Part shown: positions 1-8,285 of the stretch, in pieces | Position numbering within the stretch: the stretch's first letter is position 1 | Layout: each line of letters begins with the position of its first letter | From: DATJPR01 sp035506295 | Lineage (GTDB): Bacteria; Bacteroidota; Ignavibacteria; UBA10030; UBA6906 | Length of the DNA stretch: 43,979 nt | Direction: 5' to 3' | Assembly (NCBI GenBank): GCA_035506295.1 | Contig: DATJPR010000177.1 | Location: 1-43,979, forward strand | The notes under the pieces: generated by a model | The model's input: the letters and a program-made list of their open reading frames with translations, nothing else | Database searches by the model: none | What the model was told of the DNA's origin: nothing | Position numbers and translations under genes: made by a program

Positions 1-2739
1 CAGATGGTGATGGTCACCGCTCCTCCGGTGTTTCTGAATGACAGCAGCGGGGAGATGACGCGCCTAGAGTCGCTCATCAAAGATTGGGGTGTTGGCGGCG
101 TGGCACTCGTCCGAGGCACGGTCAACGATGCTGCGTTGGCGACACGCCGTCTGCAGGCCCTCGCCAAAGTGCCGCTGCTGATCGCCTCCGACCTCGAGCA
201 CGGCACCGCAATGCGCTTCACGCGCGGAACGGATTTCCCTGACGCGATGGCGTTTGGTGCAAGCTGGGACCCGGAACTCGCGTATGAAGCGGGAAGAATT
301 ACCGCCGGGGAGGCGCGCGCCATCGGTGTGAACATGAACTTCGCGCCTGTCGCGGACGTCAATACCAATCCCGAGAACCCTGTCATCAACACCCGGTCGT
401 ACGGAGGCGACGCCGCGCTGGTCAGCCGGATGGTCGCAGCGTTTGTTCGAGGGACGAACGATGCTGGGGTGTTGGCCACGGTCAAGCATTTCCCGGGGCA
501 CGGCTCGACGAGTGAGGACTCGCACCTTGTGCTTCCCATCGTCTCGGGAGACGGCCGGTCGATCGACAGCATCGATCTCGCCCCCTTCCGTGCCGCCATC
601 GCAAGCGGCTGCGAGGCGGTGATGGTCGGACATCTTGCCGTCCCGTTGATGGATTCTACGGGGATGCCGGCGACGCTCTCGCGCAGGTTGGTCACAGGGT
701 TGCTTCGGGACAGGATGGACTTTGACGGCTTGATTATTACCGATGCAATGGGTATGGCAGGCGTGCGGGTAGTTCCGCCCGAACGCGCGGCAGTGCTCGC
801 GGTCGAGGCGGGGGCGGATGTGCTCCTTCTCACCAACGACGAATATCTGGTCCTCGGCGCTCTCCGCGACGCCGTTCGGGACGGGGAGCTCGGCGTGGCG
901 CGCATCGATTCGTCGGTCCGTCGCATTCTTCTGGCAAAGGAGAGGTTCGCTCTGCCGCATCGCAACGACGATCCCAACGTGTCCGTTGCATCGCCGTCGC
1001 ACTGGAACTTCGCGCGGCACGTTGCTCGGCGGGCGGTAACACTCATCAGGAATGAAGGCGAGCTTCTCCCCCTTCAACCTTCCTCCCGAAAAATCCTTTC
1101 GCTGATCCTCACGGACTCCGAGGAAAGCCGCTCAGAGGTCAACCGCCCCTCCTCCTTTGCGTTCGAGGAGCTGACAGGTGCTTACTTCACGCAGCTGCTG
1201 CGGCAGGAGCACCTCACGGTGTCAACAGCGAGGTTATCGCTCGCAAGCGAGCCCGAAGCCATGGAGCGGGCTCTTGCGATGATCCGCCGCTCAGACATCA
1301 CGATTATCTCGCTCTTCCTCGGCATTCATGCCTCAACCGGGACGCCCGGCATTCCCGCCCATTTCGGATCGTTCGTCAGGACGGTGAACACACTTGAAAC
1401 GCCTATCGTGCTCGTCTCCTTCGGGAGTCCGTATGCGGTCGCCGGGTGGCGCGCGCCTCGTGCGATCGTCTGCGCGTACTCGGACGGAGAACCTGAGCAG
1501 GAAGCCGTCGCATCGTGTCTCACGGGCGATGCACCGATTCATGGAAGACTTCCGGTGGCACTCTCATCCCGGTTCCCTCTCGGCTTCGGCATCGCGCTCG
1601 AAGGCTCACACCACTCTGTCGGAGACAGCCTTGTCCGATTGGAGCAACACGGGGAATTTTCGAGCGTGGATTCGCTCATGGACCGGGCAGTGGAGGATTC
1701 CGTCTTCCCCGGCGCCCAGCTCCTCGTCATGAAAAACAATGGCGTGGTTTTCGACAAGTGTTTCGGTCGGTTCACCTACGATTCACGTTCGCCGGCGGTG
1801 GACGATTCGACCATCTATGATCTCGCATCGCTCACCAAAGTCGTCGCGACAACCACCGCGGTCATGCGGTTGTGCGACAAGGGGTTGATCGACCTCGATG
1901 CTCCGGTCGGGCGATACATCCAACAGTTCACGGAGGGGGAGAAGCGGCGCATCACGATCCGTCAGCTTCTGCTTCACCGATCCGGGTTTCCTCCGTTCCG
2001 CAGGCTCTGGACCCTTGCGTCAACACGCACGGCCGCGCTCGATTCGGCGTTTGTCACGCCGCTGGAGGAGCCGCCGGGCGATTCCACCATCTACAGCGAC
2101 ATCAACATGATGGCTCTCGGTGCCGTGGTCGAGCATGTCGCCCGTGTGCCGCTCGATGTTTACGCCCGCGACGCGGTGTTTCGTCCGCTGGGGATGACGG
2201 AGACCTGTTTCAATCCACCGCCCGTGCTGCAATGGCACGCCGCTCCCACGGAGTTCGACTCGTTGTGGAGAAAACGTCAGATCATCGGCACTGTGCACGA
2301 TGAAAACGCGTCGCTGCTCGGCGGCGTGTCAGGACATGCCGGCCTTTTCTCGACGGCGTCGGACCTTGCGCGTTTTGCGCTCATGATGCTGAATTGCGGG
2401 CGCGCGTACGGGCATGAGATCTATTCGTATTCAACATACGATGTGTTCCTGAGGACACCGTACCCTCCCGGGGAACGCTGGTTGGGATGGGACAAGGTTT
2501 CGCCCGAAGGATCATCCGCCGGCTCGCTGTTCTCGGATGCATCCTATGGTCATACCGGTTTCACGGGCACCTCGTTGTGGATCGATCCCGTCAACCATGT
2601 CGCCGTCATTCTCCTCACGAACCGCGTTTCGCCATCGAGAGCCAATCAAAAGATCCTCCGCTTTCGCCCGGTGCTTCACGATGCAGTGGTTCATGCCCTC
2701 CAGGGTGTCCAACTTCAGGCTCCATCCGGCACCCGATGA
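1..2739 (+). CDS. NagZ-type GH3 glycosidase fused to a serine beta-lactamase-like domain (5' partial)
   Basis: Two domains are visible. The N-terminal part (to about residue 330, numbering from the ATG at 4) is a GH3 beta-N-acetylhexosaminidase: the NagZ signature KHFPGHG lies at 161-167, the Asp-His dyad of that loop is D172/H174, and the nucleophile is D247 in IITDAMGM. The C-terminal part (about 555-900) is a class C beta-lactamase/esterase-like serine hydrolase with SLTK at 609-612, Y697 in YSD, and HTG at 850-852. Known NagZ enzymes release GlcNAc from muropeptides; similar fusions occur in Bacteroidota. The frame is open to base 1 and reads GQMVMV-like family sequence at once, so the signal peptide and about 50 residues lie upstream of the window. 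Export to the periplasm is inferred, not seen. The substrate of the hydrolase half is unknown. Confidence 0.9.
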   Translation, partial: QMVMVTAPPVFLNDSSGEMTRLESLIKDWGVGGVALVRGTVNDAALATRRLQALAKVPLLIASDLEHGTAMRFTRGTDFPDAMAFGASWDPELAYEAGRITAGEARAIGVNMNFAPVADVNTNPENPVINTRSYGGDAALVSRMVAAFVRGTNDAGVLATVKHFPGHGSTSEDSHLVLPIVSGDGRSIDSIDLAPFRAAIASGCEAVMVGHLAVPLMDSTGMPATLSRRLVTGLLRDRMDFDGLIITDAMGMAGVRVVPPERAAVLAVEAGADVLLLTNDEYLVLGALRDAVRDGELGVARIDSSVRRILLAKERFALPHRNDDPNVSVASPSHWNFARHVARRAVTLIRNEGELLPLQPSSRKILSLILTDSEESRSEVNRPSSFAFEELTGAYFTQLLRQEHLTVSTARLSLASEPEAMERALAMIRRSDITIISLFLGIHASTGTPGIPAHFGSFVRTVNTLETPIVLVSFGSPYAVAGWRAPRAIVCAYSDGEPEQEAVASCLTGDAPIHGRLPVALSSRFPLGFGIALEGSHHSVGDSLVRLEQHGEFSSVDSLMDRAVEDSVFPGAQLLVMKNNGVVFDKCFGRFTYDSRSPAVDDSTIYDLASLTKVVATTTAVMRLCDKGLIDLDAPVGRYIQQFTEGEKRRITIRQLLLHRSGFPPFRRLWTLASTRTAALDSAFVTPLEEPPGDSTIYSDINMMALGAVVEHVARVPLDVYARDAVFRPLGMTETCFNPPPVLQWHAAPTEFDSLWRKRQIIGTVHDENASLLGGVSGHAGLFSTASDLARFALMMLNCGRAYGHEIYSYSTYDVFLRTPYPPGERWLGWDKVSPEGSSAGSLFSDASYGHTGFTGTSLWIDPVNHVAVILLTNRVSPSRANQKILRFRPVLHDAVVHALQGVQLQAPSGTR

Positions 2740-2923
2740 GGTCCTCAGGTTCTGTTTCCTAATCTGACATTTCCCTCTTTTTGGCGAAGGAACGCGGACA
2801 AATCGGCGCTGGAGGGCTCCCCACTTGTTTTTCTTCAAGAAACGGGATTTCTTACGTCGTGGCTGTGTTCCCGAAGGAAACAAGTGCGGGTAAAGTAGTG
2901 TTGATAGTATGGAGGGTTAGAGC

Positions 2924-3499
2924 ATGAATGATCCGACTGAACCTGGTGGAAACAGCGATGTGGACACGTTGATCGAAAACTTAGCGAGCGAAGATCATCT
3001 GATACGTCATGAAGCGAGGAGGGGTCTGGCGAGGATAGGGACGAAGATTGTTCCGCGACTGCAGGAGCTGTTGAGGTCTCCTTCGGAGCGGGTACGATGG
3101 GAGGCGACGAAAGTTCTCGGTGCGATCGGTGGAAGACCGGCACTCGAGGCGCTGGCGACGGCATTGCCGGATTCGAGTCACGATGTCCGGTGGACGGCCG
3201 TCGAAGGTCTCATCGAAGGACGCGAGGTCGCATACCATCCTGTCTTGCATCAACTCGTCGTTCATTCCTCGAACATCGGCGTTCGCGAGGCAGGCTCTCA
3301 CATCCTGAGTCATGCTGTCCGCGAAGGACAAGCGTCGTTTCTCAAGCCGGTCCTGAGAGCATTGCGGGGGAGAGCACCCGTGTTCGAAGTTTCCCTTGCC
3401 GCGTATCAGGCACTAACGATGTATCACCGGGCACAGGCACGACTTGATACTGCAGCTCTTCGCAAGCCGAGCCCCAATCCGGTCGAAAAAACTCGTTGA
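2924..3499 (+). CDS. HEAT-repeat protein
   Basis: A 191-residue protein built from HEAT/PBS-lyase-type helical repeats: the pattern of LIRHEARRGLARIG, VRWEATKVLGAIGG and VRWTAVEGLIEG recurs about every 30 residues. Such repeats are protein-binding scaffolds; no catalytic motif or signal peptide is visible, so it is probably cytoplasmic. The start is well placed, with GGAGGG at 2911-2916, seven bases ahead of the ATG. It stands alone between the glycosidase fusion and the cobalamin riboswitch; a second, exported HEAT protein lies at 6188-6685 on the other strand. Its partner cannot be read from the sequence. Confidence 0.8.
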   Translation: MNDPTEPGGNSDVDTLIENLASEDHLIRHEARRGLARIGTKIVPRLQELLRSPSERVRWEATKVLGAIGGRPALEALATALPDSSHDVRWTAVEGLIEGREVAYHPVLHQLVVHSSNIGVREAGSHILSHAVREGQASFLKPVLRALRGRAPVFEVSLAAYQALTMYHRAQARLDTAALRKPSPNPVEKTR

Positions 3500-3538
3500 G
3501 TTCACGATCCCAAAGATATGCCGACAGACGGTGCAATG

Positions 3539-3567
3539 TTGCGTCACCGTCCGGGGGTTCGTATATT
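3539..3567 (+). promoter_or_regulatory. Sigma-70-like promoter of the cobalamin riboswitch
   Basis: TTGCGT at 3539-3544 and TATATT at 3562-3567 are separated by exactly 17 bases, directly ahead of the riboswitch. A start of transcription near 3574 would include the whole aptamer. Bacteroidota often use a different promoter consensus, so the call rests on spacing and position. Confidence 0.55.
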
Positions 3568-3574
3568 CTTCAAA

Positions 3575-3760
3575 TCACCGTTCAGGTGTCCCGCATCCAA
3601 ACGGGATGAAAAGGGAATCCGGTGAAATGCCGGAACTGCCCCGCAACTGTAATTGGCAATAGGTGACCGCCCCACTGTGAAGCTCGCTTCACGGGAAGGA
3701 AGGCGAAGTCAAGACCGCCAAGAGTCAGGAGACCTGCCTGGACACATCACCAATCACCTT
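3575..3760 (+). promoter_or_regulatory. Cobalamin (B12) riboswitch
   Basis: The leader has the conserved blocks of the adenosylcobalamin-class aptamer in order: AAAAGGGAATCCGGTG around 3608-3625, the B12-box region CCCCGCAACTGTAA around 3638-3653, and GAGTCAGGAGACCTGCC around 3722-3738. A loop AGGTGA at 3661-3666 can pair with TCACCT at 3754-3759, just ahead of the ribosome site of the receptor gene, the usual kissing-loop geometry of translation-controlling members. No intrinsic terminator is seen, so control of translation is the better guess. It governs the BtuB-like receptor at 3773. Confidence 0.9.
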
Positions 3761-3772
3761 CGAGGGAAGGAT

Positions 3773-5983
3773 ATGGGTACGCACCGTGTGTCCCCGTCCA
3801 GCCCCTGGCAGCTAGTGTCCGTCAGGGGTTTCTCACTTCTTCTATCCTCACTTTTTTTTCTCTCTCACGTTTCACCAGCGACCATTCGTCATGGCACGGT
3901 TTCCCAGGCCGGCACAGGTACACCGATTGCGGGCGTGGTGATCCGAATCATTCCCGGTGGACGGGCTGCACTTTCCGGTCAGCATGGAGATTTTGTGATC
4001 TCGATCCCGGATTCGATTCCGTCCATGGTGGAGTTCCGTCGCGTCGGATACGCTCCCAGGGATATTCCGATCGCTCCCTCCGACTCTGCCGAGGTTCCCC
4101 TGCGTGTCCTGCTCGAAGAATCACCCTATTCTGTGGATCCCGTCGTCACGACCGCGACGCGTGAAGCCGTCGCAGTCGACGATGTCCCGTTTTCCATCGA
4201 TGTCGTGTCCGCATCGGAGCTGCGCGTCCGCAATGCGAATGACCTTGGTGAAGCGTTGGAGTCGGTGCCCGGTGTTTCGCTGCAGTCGTATGGCGGGCTC
4301 GGCGATATTCAAACGTTATCCATCCGCGGATCCACGGCCAATCAGGTGTTGATTCTCCTCGACGGGCAGCGCATGAACACCGCGCAGTCCGGTGAGATCG
4401 ATCTCAGCACCCTGCCGCTCGAGTCGGTCCGGAGCATCGAGGTCGTTCGTGGAGGGGCATCGGCGCAATATGGAGCCGATGCCATGGGTGGTGTGGTGAA
4501 TATTATCACCGGAGGCATCACCCCTTCAAGCGGGCCCGGACTGACCGCCGGGACTGGTGTGGGGTCATTCGGTACACGAAGCGCGCATATCGGGGGATCG
4601 TTTGACGCCGGGGGGGTCGCATCGTCGATCGGGTATCGCTATGTGCGCAGTGACAACGACTTTTCCTTCATCGGTCAGACCGGGACGGAGGTGCAGAGGC
4701 AGAATGCCGACATCACCGCACACGCACTCACCGGCCGGTTCGAATACCGTCTGAGCGAAGATGGCGGCCGCGTTCTCTTCAACGGCGAATATTTGCACCA
4801 GGAATCCGGCGATCCGGGCTCGTTGACCTATCCTCTCTCGCGTGCGCGGAAGCTGACACGGAACATCATCGGCAATCTCACGTTCGAACAACCTTTCGGA
4901 TCGCATCTCGCAAATCTTCATACCTATCTCCAGGTTCTCCGCTTCGGGTACTCGGACCCTGACAGTTATATCCCGACGGCAACAGACAATACGAATAAAG
5001 CCGCGGGTTTCGAACTCAACGATAATCTTGTGCTTTCGAAGATCATCACCTTCACAGGCGGCTACAGTTTCCGCTCTGACGGCTACACCGGCAACGCGCT
5101 CTCGGGCGAGCCGTCACGGGTGACGCACGGGCTGTTCGTTCAGAGCGACATCAGGCCGCTGGGCGTTGAGGAAGGATCGCTGTATGATCTCTCCATCTAT
5201 CCGGCGGTCCGATGGGATCACTCCTCGGACTTCGGGGGATCGGTCAGTCCGAAGCTCGGGATTACAGCCTCCGTGGGGTCTCCGGTCCGTTTCACTTTGA
5301 AGGCGAACGCCGGCCGGTCGTTCCGTGCGCCGACTTTCAACGATCTCTACTGGCCGTTCGACGGTTTCACGTCAGGAAATCCATCGCTCACACCCGAACG
5401 ATCGACAGATCTCGATGTGGGTGTTGTGATCGCGGTCCGGAGTGACGCCGAGATTCATGCGGGCCTGACATACTACGCCAACAACGTTCGCGACCTGATT
5501 CTCTGGCAGGCCAATCAGAGCGGGCTCTGGATGCCTTCAAACATCGGCCGTGCTGTGATCCACGGTATCGAATCGGAGATCTCGTGCAGTCCGATCCCCG
5601 GAGTGGCCCGGCTGACGTGGGGGTTGACCACGGTCAGCGCGGTGAACAAAACGGACGACCCGGCGGTCAACGGCAAAGTCCTTCCCTACCAGCCATCCTC
5701 GACAAACAAATTCAGCGCGCGAATCCACCAGGGCCCCATCACGTGCATTGTCGATCTTCTGGCGTTGTCGCGCAGGTATACGAATACAACGAACACGACC
5801 TCGCTTCCGCCGGCGCACACCATCGACGTCTCGTTGGGGTACACATTTTCGGTCGGCGGTGGATCGTTCAATCTCATGGGCTCTCTGCGGAATATGGAGA
5901 ATGTCCGGTATCAGCTTGTCCAGGATTACCCGCTTCCGGGAAGAGAACTGCGACTGACGTTGGACTATACGGCGGGGATGTAG
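3773..5983 (+). CDS. BtuB-like TonB-dependent outer-membrane receptor (probable cobalamin uptake)
   Basis: A 736-residue outer-membrane receptor. After a signal peptide (to about 33) comes a carboxypeptidase-regulatory-like domain (about 34-105), then the plug (about 120-235) with DVPFSIDVVSA, IRGSTANQVLILLDGQRMN and the VRGGASAQYGADAMGGVVNII motif, then a 22-strand type barrel ending in an aromatic-poor LTLDYTAGM. The start at 3773 was chosen because the longer reading frame from 3653 runs through the riboswitch, while 3773 follows GAGGGAAGG at 3762-3770. The riboswitch makes a cobalamin or cobinamide substrate likely. No btuCDF genes are adjacent; the inner-membrane transporter must be elsewhere. 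Confidence 0.88.
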   Translation: MGTHRVSPSSPWQLVSVRGFSLLLSSLFFLSHVSPATIRHGTVSQAGTGTPIAGVVIRIIPGGRAALSGQHGDFVISIPDSIPSMVEFRRVGYAPRDIPIAPSDSAEVPLRVLLEESPYSVDPVVTTATREAVAVDDVPFSIDVVSASELRVRNANDLGEALESVPGVSLQSYGGLGDIQTLSIRGSTANQVLILLDGQRMNTAQSGEIDLSTLPLESVRSIEVVRGGASAQYGADAMGGVVNIITGGITPSSGPGLTAGTGVGSFGTRSAHIGGSFDAGGVASSIGYRYVRSDNDFSFIGQTGTEVQRQNADITAHALTGRFEYRLSEDGGRVLFNGEYLHQESGDPGSLTYPLSRARKLTRNIIGNLTFEQPFGSHLANLHTYLQVLRFGYSDPDSYIPTATDNTNKAAGFELNDNLVLSKIITFTGGYSFRSDGYTGNALSGEPSRVTHGLFVQSDIRPLGVEEGSLYDLSIYPAVRWDHSSDFGGSVSPKLGITASVGSPVRFTLKANAGRSFRAPTFNDLYWPFDGFTSGNPSLTPERSTDLDVGVVIAVRSDAEIHAGLTYYANNVRDLILWQANQSGLWMPSNIGRAVIHGIESEISCSPIPGVARLTWGLTTVSAVNKTDDPAVNGKVLPYQPSSTNKFSARIHQGPITCIVDLLALSRRYTNTTNTTSLPPAHTIDVSLGYTFSVGGGSFNLMGSLRNMENVRYQLVQDYPLPGRELRLTLDYTAGM

Positions 5984-6021
5984 ACGGAACGAGGAGCAGT
6001 CGAGAGAGAGGGAGCGATAAA

Positions 6022-6063
6022 GATAATTACCAATTACCCATGGATCATGGATAATAGGTAATC
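6022..6063. repeat. Degenerate short-word array (AATTACC / GGTAAT words)
   Basis: AATTACC recurs twice, followed by CATGGATCATGGATAA and a closing GGTAAT, so the block also has weak inverted symmetry. It lies between the receptor stop and the convergent HEAT gene. It codes for nothing visible and resembles in style the other word arrays of this window. Confidence 0.5.
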
Positions 6064-6094
6064 AGAACGGCCTGGTGGGGGGAAGGAGAACTTC

Positions 6095-6115
6095 TCCTAC
6101 GTCTTACATCCTACT
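6095..6115. repeat. Three imperfect heptamers TCYTACN
   Basis: TCCTACG, TCTTACA and TCCTACT follow one another without a gap. The same kind of 7-base word (TCCTTAC, TGCTTAC) is seen at 17984-17997. Confidence 0.5.
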
Positions 6116-6134
6116 CGTAGCGCTTCACCATCCC

Positions 6135-6179
6135 GGCCAGAAGCGGGCAACACCGTGATGTGTTGCGCCGCTCCTGGCC
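6135..6179. terminator. Long imperfect hairpin between convergent genes
   Basis: GGCCAG 6135-6140 pairs with CTGGCC 6174-6179, CGG 6144-6146 with CCG 6168-6170, and CAACAC 6148-6153 with GTGTTG 6160-6165, loop 6154-6159. It sits just after the stop of the minus-strand HEAT gene and after the plus-strand receptor. No T-run follows on either strand, so it may be an mRNA-stabilising hairpin rather than a true intrinsic terminator. Confidence 0.4.
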
Positions 6180-6187
6180 AGGGTTCG

Positions 6188-6685
6188 TCAACGGCTAATG
6201 CCTCCCTGATCGGATCCATCGAAGTTCTCCGGATAAGGTGCAACGTCGTTGATCCAGGACAACGAAGAGAAGGCAGGCGCTACTACCTCCGCCTTGGGCA
6301 CGGAATACTCGTTGTAATACCACGCTGCCATCATTTGGACCTTCTTTGAAGGATCGAACATCGCGGCGCGTTCCACGGCAAACTGTCCTCGCGCGTCACT
6401 GATCTTGCTCAGCGCAAGAGCTGCGACGATCCGCTCCTCCACAGATCCATTGTGCAGCATAGCCATCAGCGGGACAACGGATTTGCTTGTTCCCACCTCT
6501 GCCAGGATCGACGCGGCACTGAGCCTGAGGCCGAGATTGTCCGATGCAACACCGATAAGAAGATTCTCTTCGGCCAGCGGTCGGTTGTAGACATAGGTTT
6601 TGTCTGCCGGCCCGCCCGCATACGCGGCAACGGTCGAGGCCAGGACCATAATCGCAACCACTACGAAGCGACTGAGCGGTTTCAT
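6188..6685 (-). CDS. Exported small HEAT-repeat protein
   Basis: A 165-residue protein with a clear signal peptide (hydrophobic VVVAIMVLASTVAA, cleavage near AYA-GG at about 23). The mature part has two or three HEAT-like helical pairs: NLGLRLSAASILAEVG, SVVPLMAMLHNGSVEERIVAALALSKI, KKVQMMAAWYYNEY. The C-terminal 30 residues are proline and aspartate rich and unrecognised. A strong ribosome site (GAGGAGG, read on the minus strand) precedes the ATG at 6685. It is convergent with the receptor gene. Function unknown; periplasmic scaffold or binding role inferred from the fold only. Confidence 0.8.
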   Translation of the reverse strand: MKPLSRFVVVAIMVLASTVAAYAGGPADKTYVYNRPLAEENLLIGVASDNLGLRLSAASILAEVGTSKSVVPLMAMLHNGSVEERIVAALALSKISDARGQFAVERAAMFDPSKKVQMMAAWYYNEYSVPKAEVVAPAFSSLSWINDVAPYPENFDGSDQGGISR

Positions 6686-6766
6686 CGCATTCCTCCTCTC
6701 GATACTTTGAGAACCTTGAAGTGGTTATTTCATCTCCACCGAACACGATACGGGAGAGGTGAAATC

Positions 6767-6889
6767 ATGTTGCACCGTTTTCGCCGCGTCGACCTCGTTT
6801 GCTGTGAAGTGCTGTCCCTATGCGACGAACCGCACGTCCGCGCCGTTGAAACCTGTCGGGTGGGGGTTCGTATACAGGAGTACGCCTAA
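6767..6889 (+). CDS. Possible 40-aa peptide with strong ribosome site
   Basis: An ATG at 6767 follows GGAGAGGTGAAATC and opens a 40-codon frame rich in Cys and Arg (four Cys), ending TAA at 6887-6889. The ribosome site is itself the right arm of a hairpin (ATTTCATCTCC 6727-6737 with GGAGAGGTGAAAT 6753-6765, two-base bulge). The peptide matches nothing I know. It lies 85 bases ahead of the LytTR gene and could be a leader peptide or chance. Confidence 0.25.
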   Translation: MLHRFRRVDLVCCEVLSLCDEPHVRAVETCRVGVRIQEYA

Positions 6890-6974
6890 ACGGGAAGATC
6901 GGTCGTGCGTTGTTCCCCGGTATGTCCCGCTGCTTCCGGTCCGCCTCTGAGTTCAACGTGCTGGGTGCCAGTCG

Positions 6975-8162
6975 ATGCAGGATGCTCTCCTTGTGAAGCA
7001 TCGCGGACGTACACTGATTCTTCGTTCCGCAGATATCCAATGGATTTCGGCAGAAGGCGATTACGTCGGGATCAATGCCGGGGGCAAGAAATATCTGCTC
7101 CGGGATCGTATCAGTCGACTTGAACGTGAATTTTCCCCCGGTGATTTTGTCCGCATTCACCGGTCTCTCCTCGTCAACCGTGTCAACGTGAAAGAGCTGG
7201 AGCCGCGACCGTTCGGTGAATGCGTCGTGGTTCTTGACAGCGGCGAGCGCCTGCCGATGTCACGCTCACGGAAATCCATCGCGTTGCGGCTTCTCCAGGA
7301 ATCATCCATGCCCGTCCGCTGGCCCCTCCCGTTGCTTCACACCATCGCGACCGTTGCCGTACTCGTCACCGTGCTCTGGTCGCAGGGACATGCGCAACAG
7401 CCGGCGGCGCAGTCGCTCCTGGCCACCGAACAAGCGTTCGCGAATTGCTCTGCCGCCATTTCTGCTGACTCGGCATTCTTGAGGTTCCTCGCGGACGACG
7501 GAGTGCTTCTCCGACCCGGTCCGGTGAACGGCAAAACATGGATTCGCGACCACCCGTCGCCGACACTCATGCTGCGATGGCGGCCGGCACTCGGCATCGC
7601 GTCCTCCGCAGGCGATCTCGGATTTACCACGGGACCGTTCGAGGATTGGGAGACCGATGACACCACGGGCACGCGGTATCACGGGGAGTTCATGACGGCA
7701 TGGAAACGGCAGGCCGACGGCACATGGAGGTTCGTATTTGACTTTGGCGCCGGCCATCCTCAGGACACGTGGAACGTCCGCGCCGCGCCGACGGTGTTGC
7801 CGCAAGGGGATTCTGGAGGAGCCGGGTCGGATACCACCGGCGTCCGGGGGATGCTCCTCTCCTTGCGGGAGGCTGCTCCCGCCTCACTCTCTTCTGACAT
7901 TCGGCTTCTCCGACCGGATTCTCTTCCGATCACTGATGTGTCCAGGGTCACGGATGTTCTCAATCGAGAAAAAACTTTTGTGACCCGCACTCCGTTGTTT
8001 GCCGACGTCGCCCGCTCGGGGGATCTTGCTTACACCTATGGGACTTTTACCACCCCCGGCGACCAGAACGGCGTGAAACGGGGATATTACTTTTCTCTCT
8101 GGAAGAGAAATCCCCGCCGATCGTGGGACTTGCTCTGGGACGTTCTGGGCCGGGCGCGGTAA
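6975..8162 (+). CDS. LytTR DNA-binding domain - membrane segment - tandem NTF2-like repeats
   Basis: A 395-residue fusion. Residues 3-107 form a complete LytTR DNA-binding domain (IQWISAEGDYVGI, FVRIHRSLLVN, LPMSRSRK). Residues about 115-137 are a hydrophobic segment ending in GHAQQ. The rest holds two related SnoaL/DUF4440-type halves: SAGDLGFTTGPFEDW with MTAWKRQADGTWRFVFDFG, then RSGDLAYTYGTFTTPG with FSLWKRNPRRSWDLLWD. There is no receiver domain, and an in-frame stop at 6948-6950 excludes a longer N-terminus. The layout is that of a ToxR-like one-component transmembrane regulator. An alternative is internal initiation: an ATG at 7308 (residue 112) preceded by CAGGA would give a secreted NTF2-like protein with its own signal peptide. 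The ribosome site of the first ATG is weak. Confidence 0.75.
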   Translation: MQDALLVKHRGRTLILRSADIQWISAEGDYVGINAGGKKYLLRDRISRLEREFSPGDFVRIHRSLLVNRVNVKELEPRPFGECVVVLDSGERLPMSRSRKSIALRLLQESSMPVRWPLPLLHTIATVAVLVTVLWSQGHAQQPAAQSLLATEQAFANCSAAISADSAFLRFLADDGVLLRPGPVNGKTWIRDHPSPTLMLRWRPALGIASSAGDLGFTTGPFEDWETDDTTGTRYHGEFMTAWKRQADGTWRFVFDFGAGHPQDTWNVRAAPTVLPQGDSGGAGSDTTGVRGMLLSLREAAPASLSSDIRLLRPDSLPITDVSRVTDVLNREKTFVTRTPLFADVARSGDLAYTYGTFTTPGDQNGVKRGYYFSLWKRNPRRSWDLLWDVLGRAR

Positions 8163-8163
8163 C

Positions 8164-8190
8164 TTCTTTGCCTTTCTTGCCCCTTCTTGA
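8164..8190. repeat. Three imperfect 9-base words in the gap after the LytTR gene
   Basis: CTTCTTTGC, CTTTCTTGC and CCCTTCTTG follow one another directly after the stop codon at 8160-8162. The rest of the gap to 8285 shows nothing clear. Confidence 0.35.
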
Positions 8191-8285
8191 TACATTTGTG
8201 CTACGCTGAAACAACTGCCTCACTCGATCCGAAGCGCCGCAGTCTCCGTGTCGGTGCACACTGAACGATTCCGCTCGAACGATCG

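Noticed and set aside
3653..3772. N-terminal extension of the TonB-dependent receptor
   Set aside because: These bases are the second half of the cobalamin riboswitch; the signal peptide and ribosome site place the start at 3773.
6135..6179. Integron attC-like site
   Set aside because: The hairpin has symmetric arms but not the conserved outer and inner boxes of attC, and no integrase or cassette gene is near.
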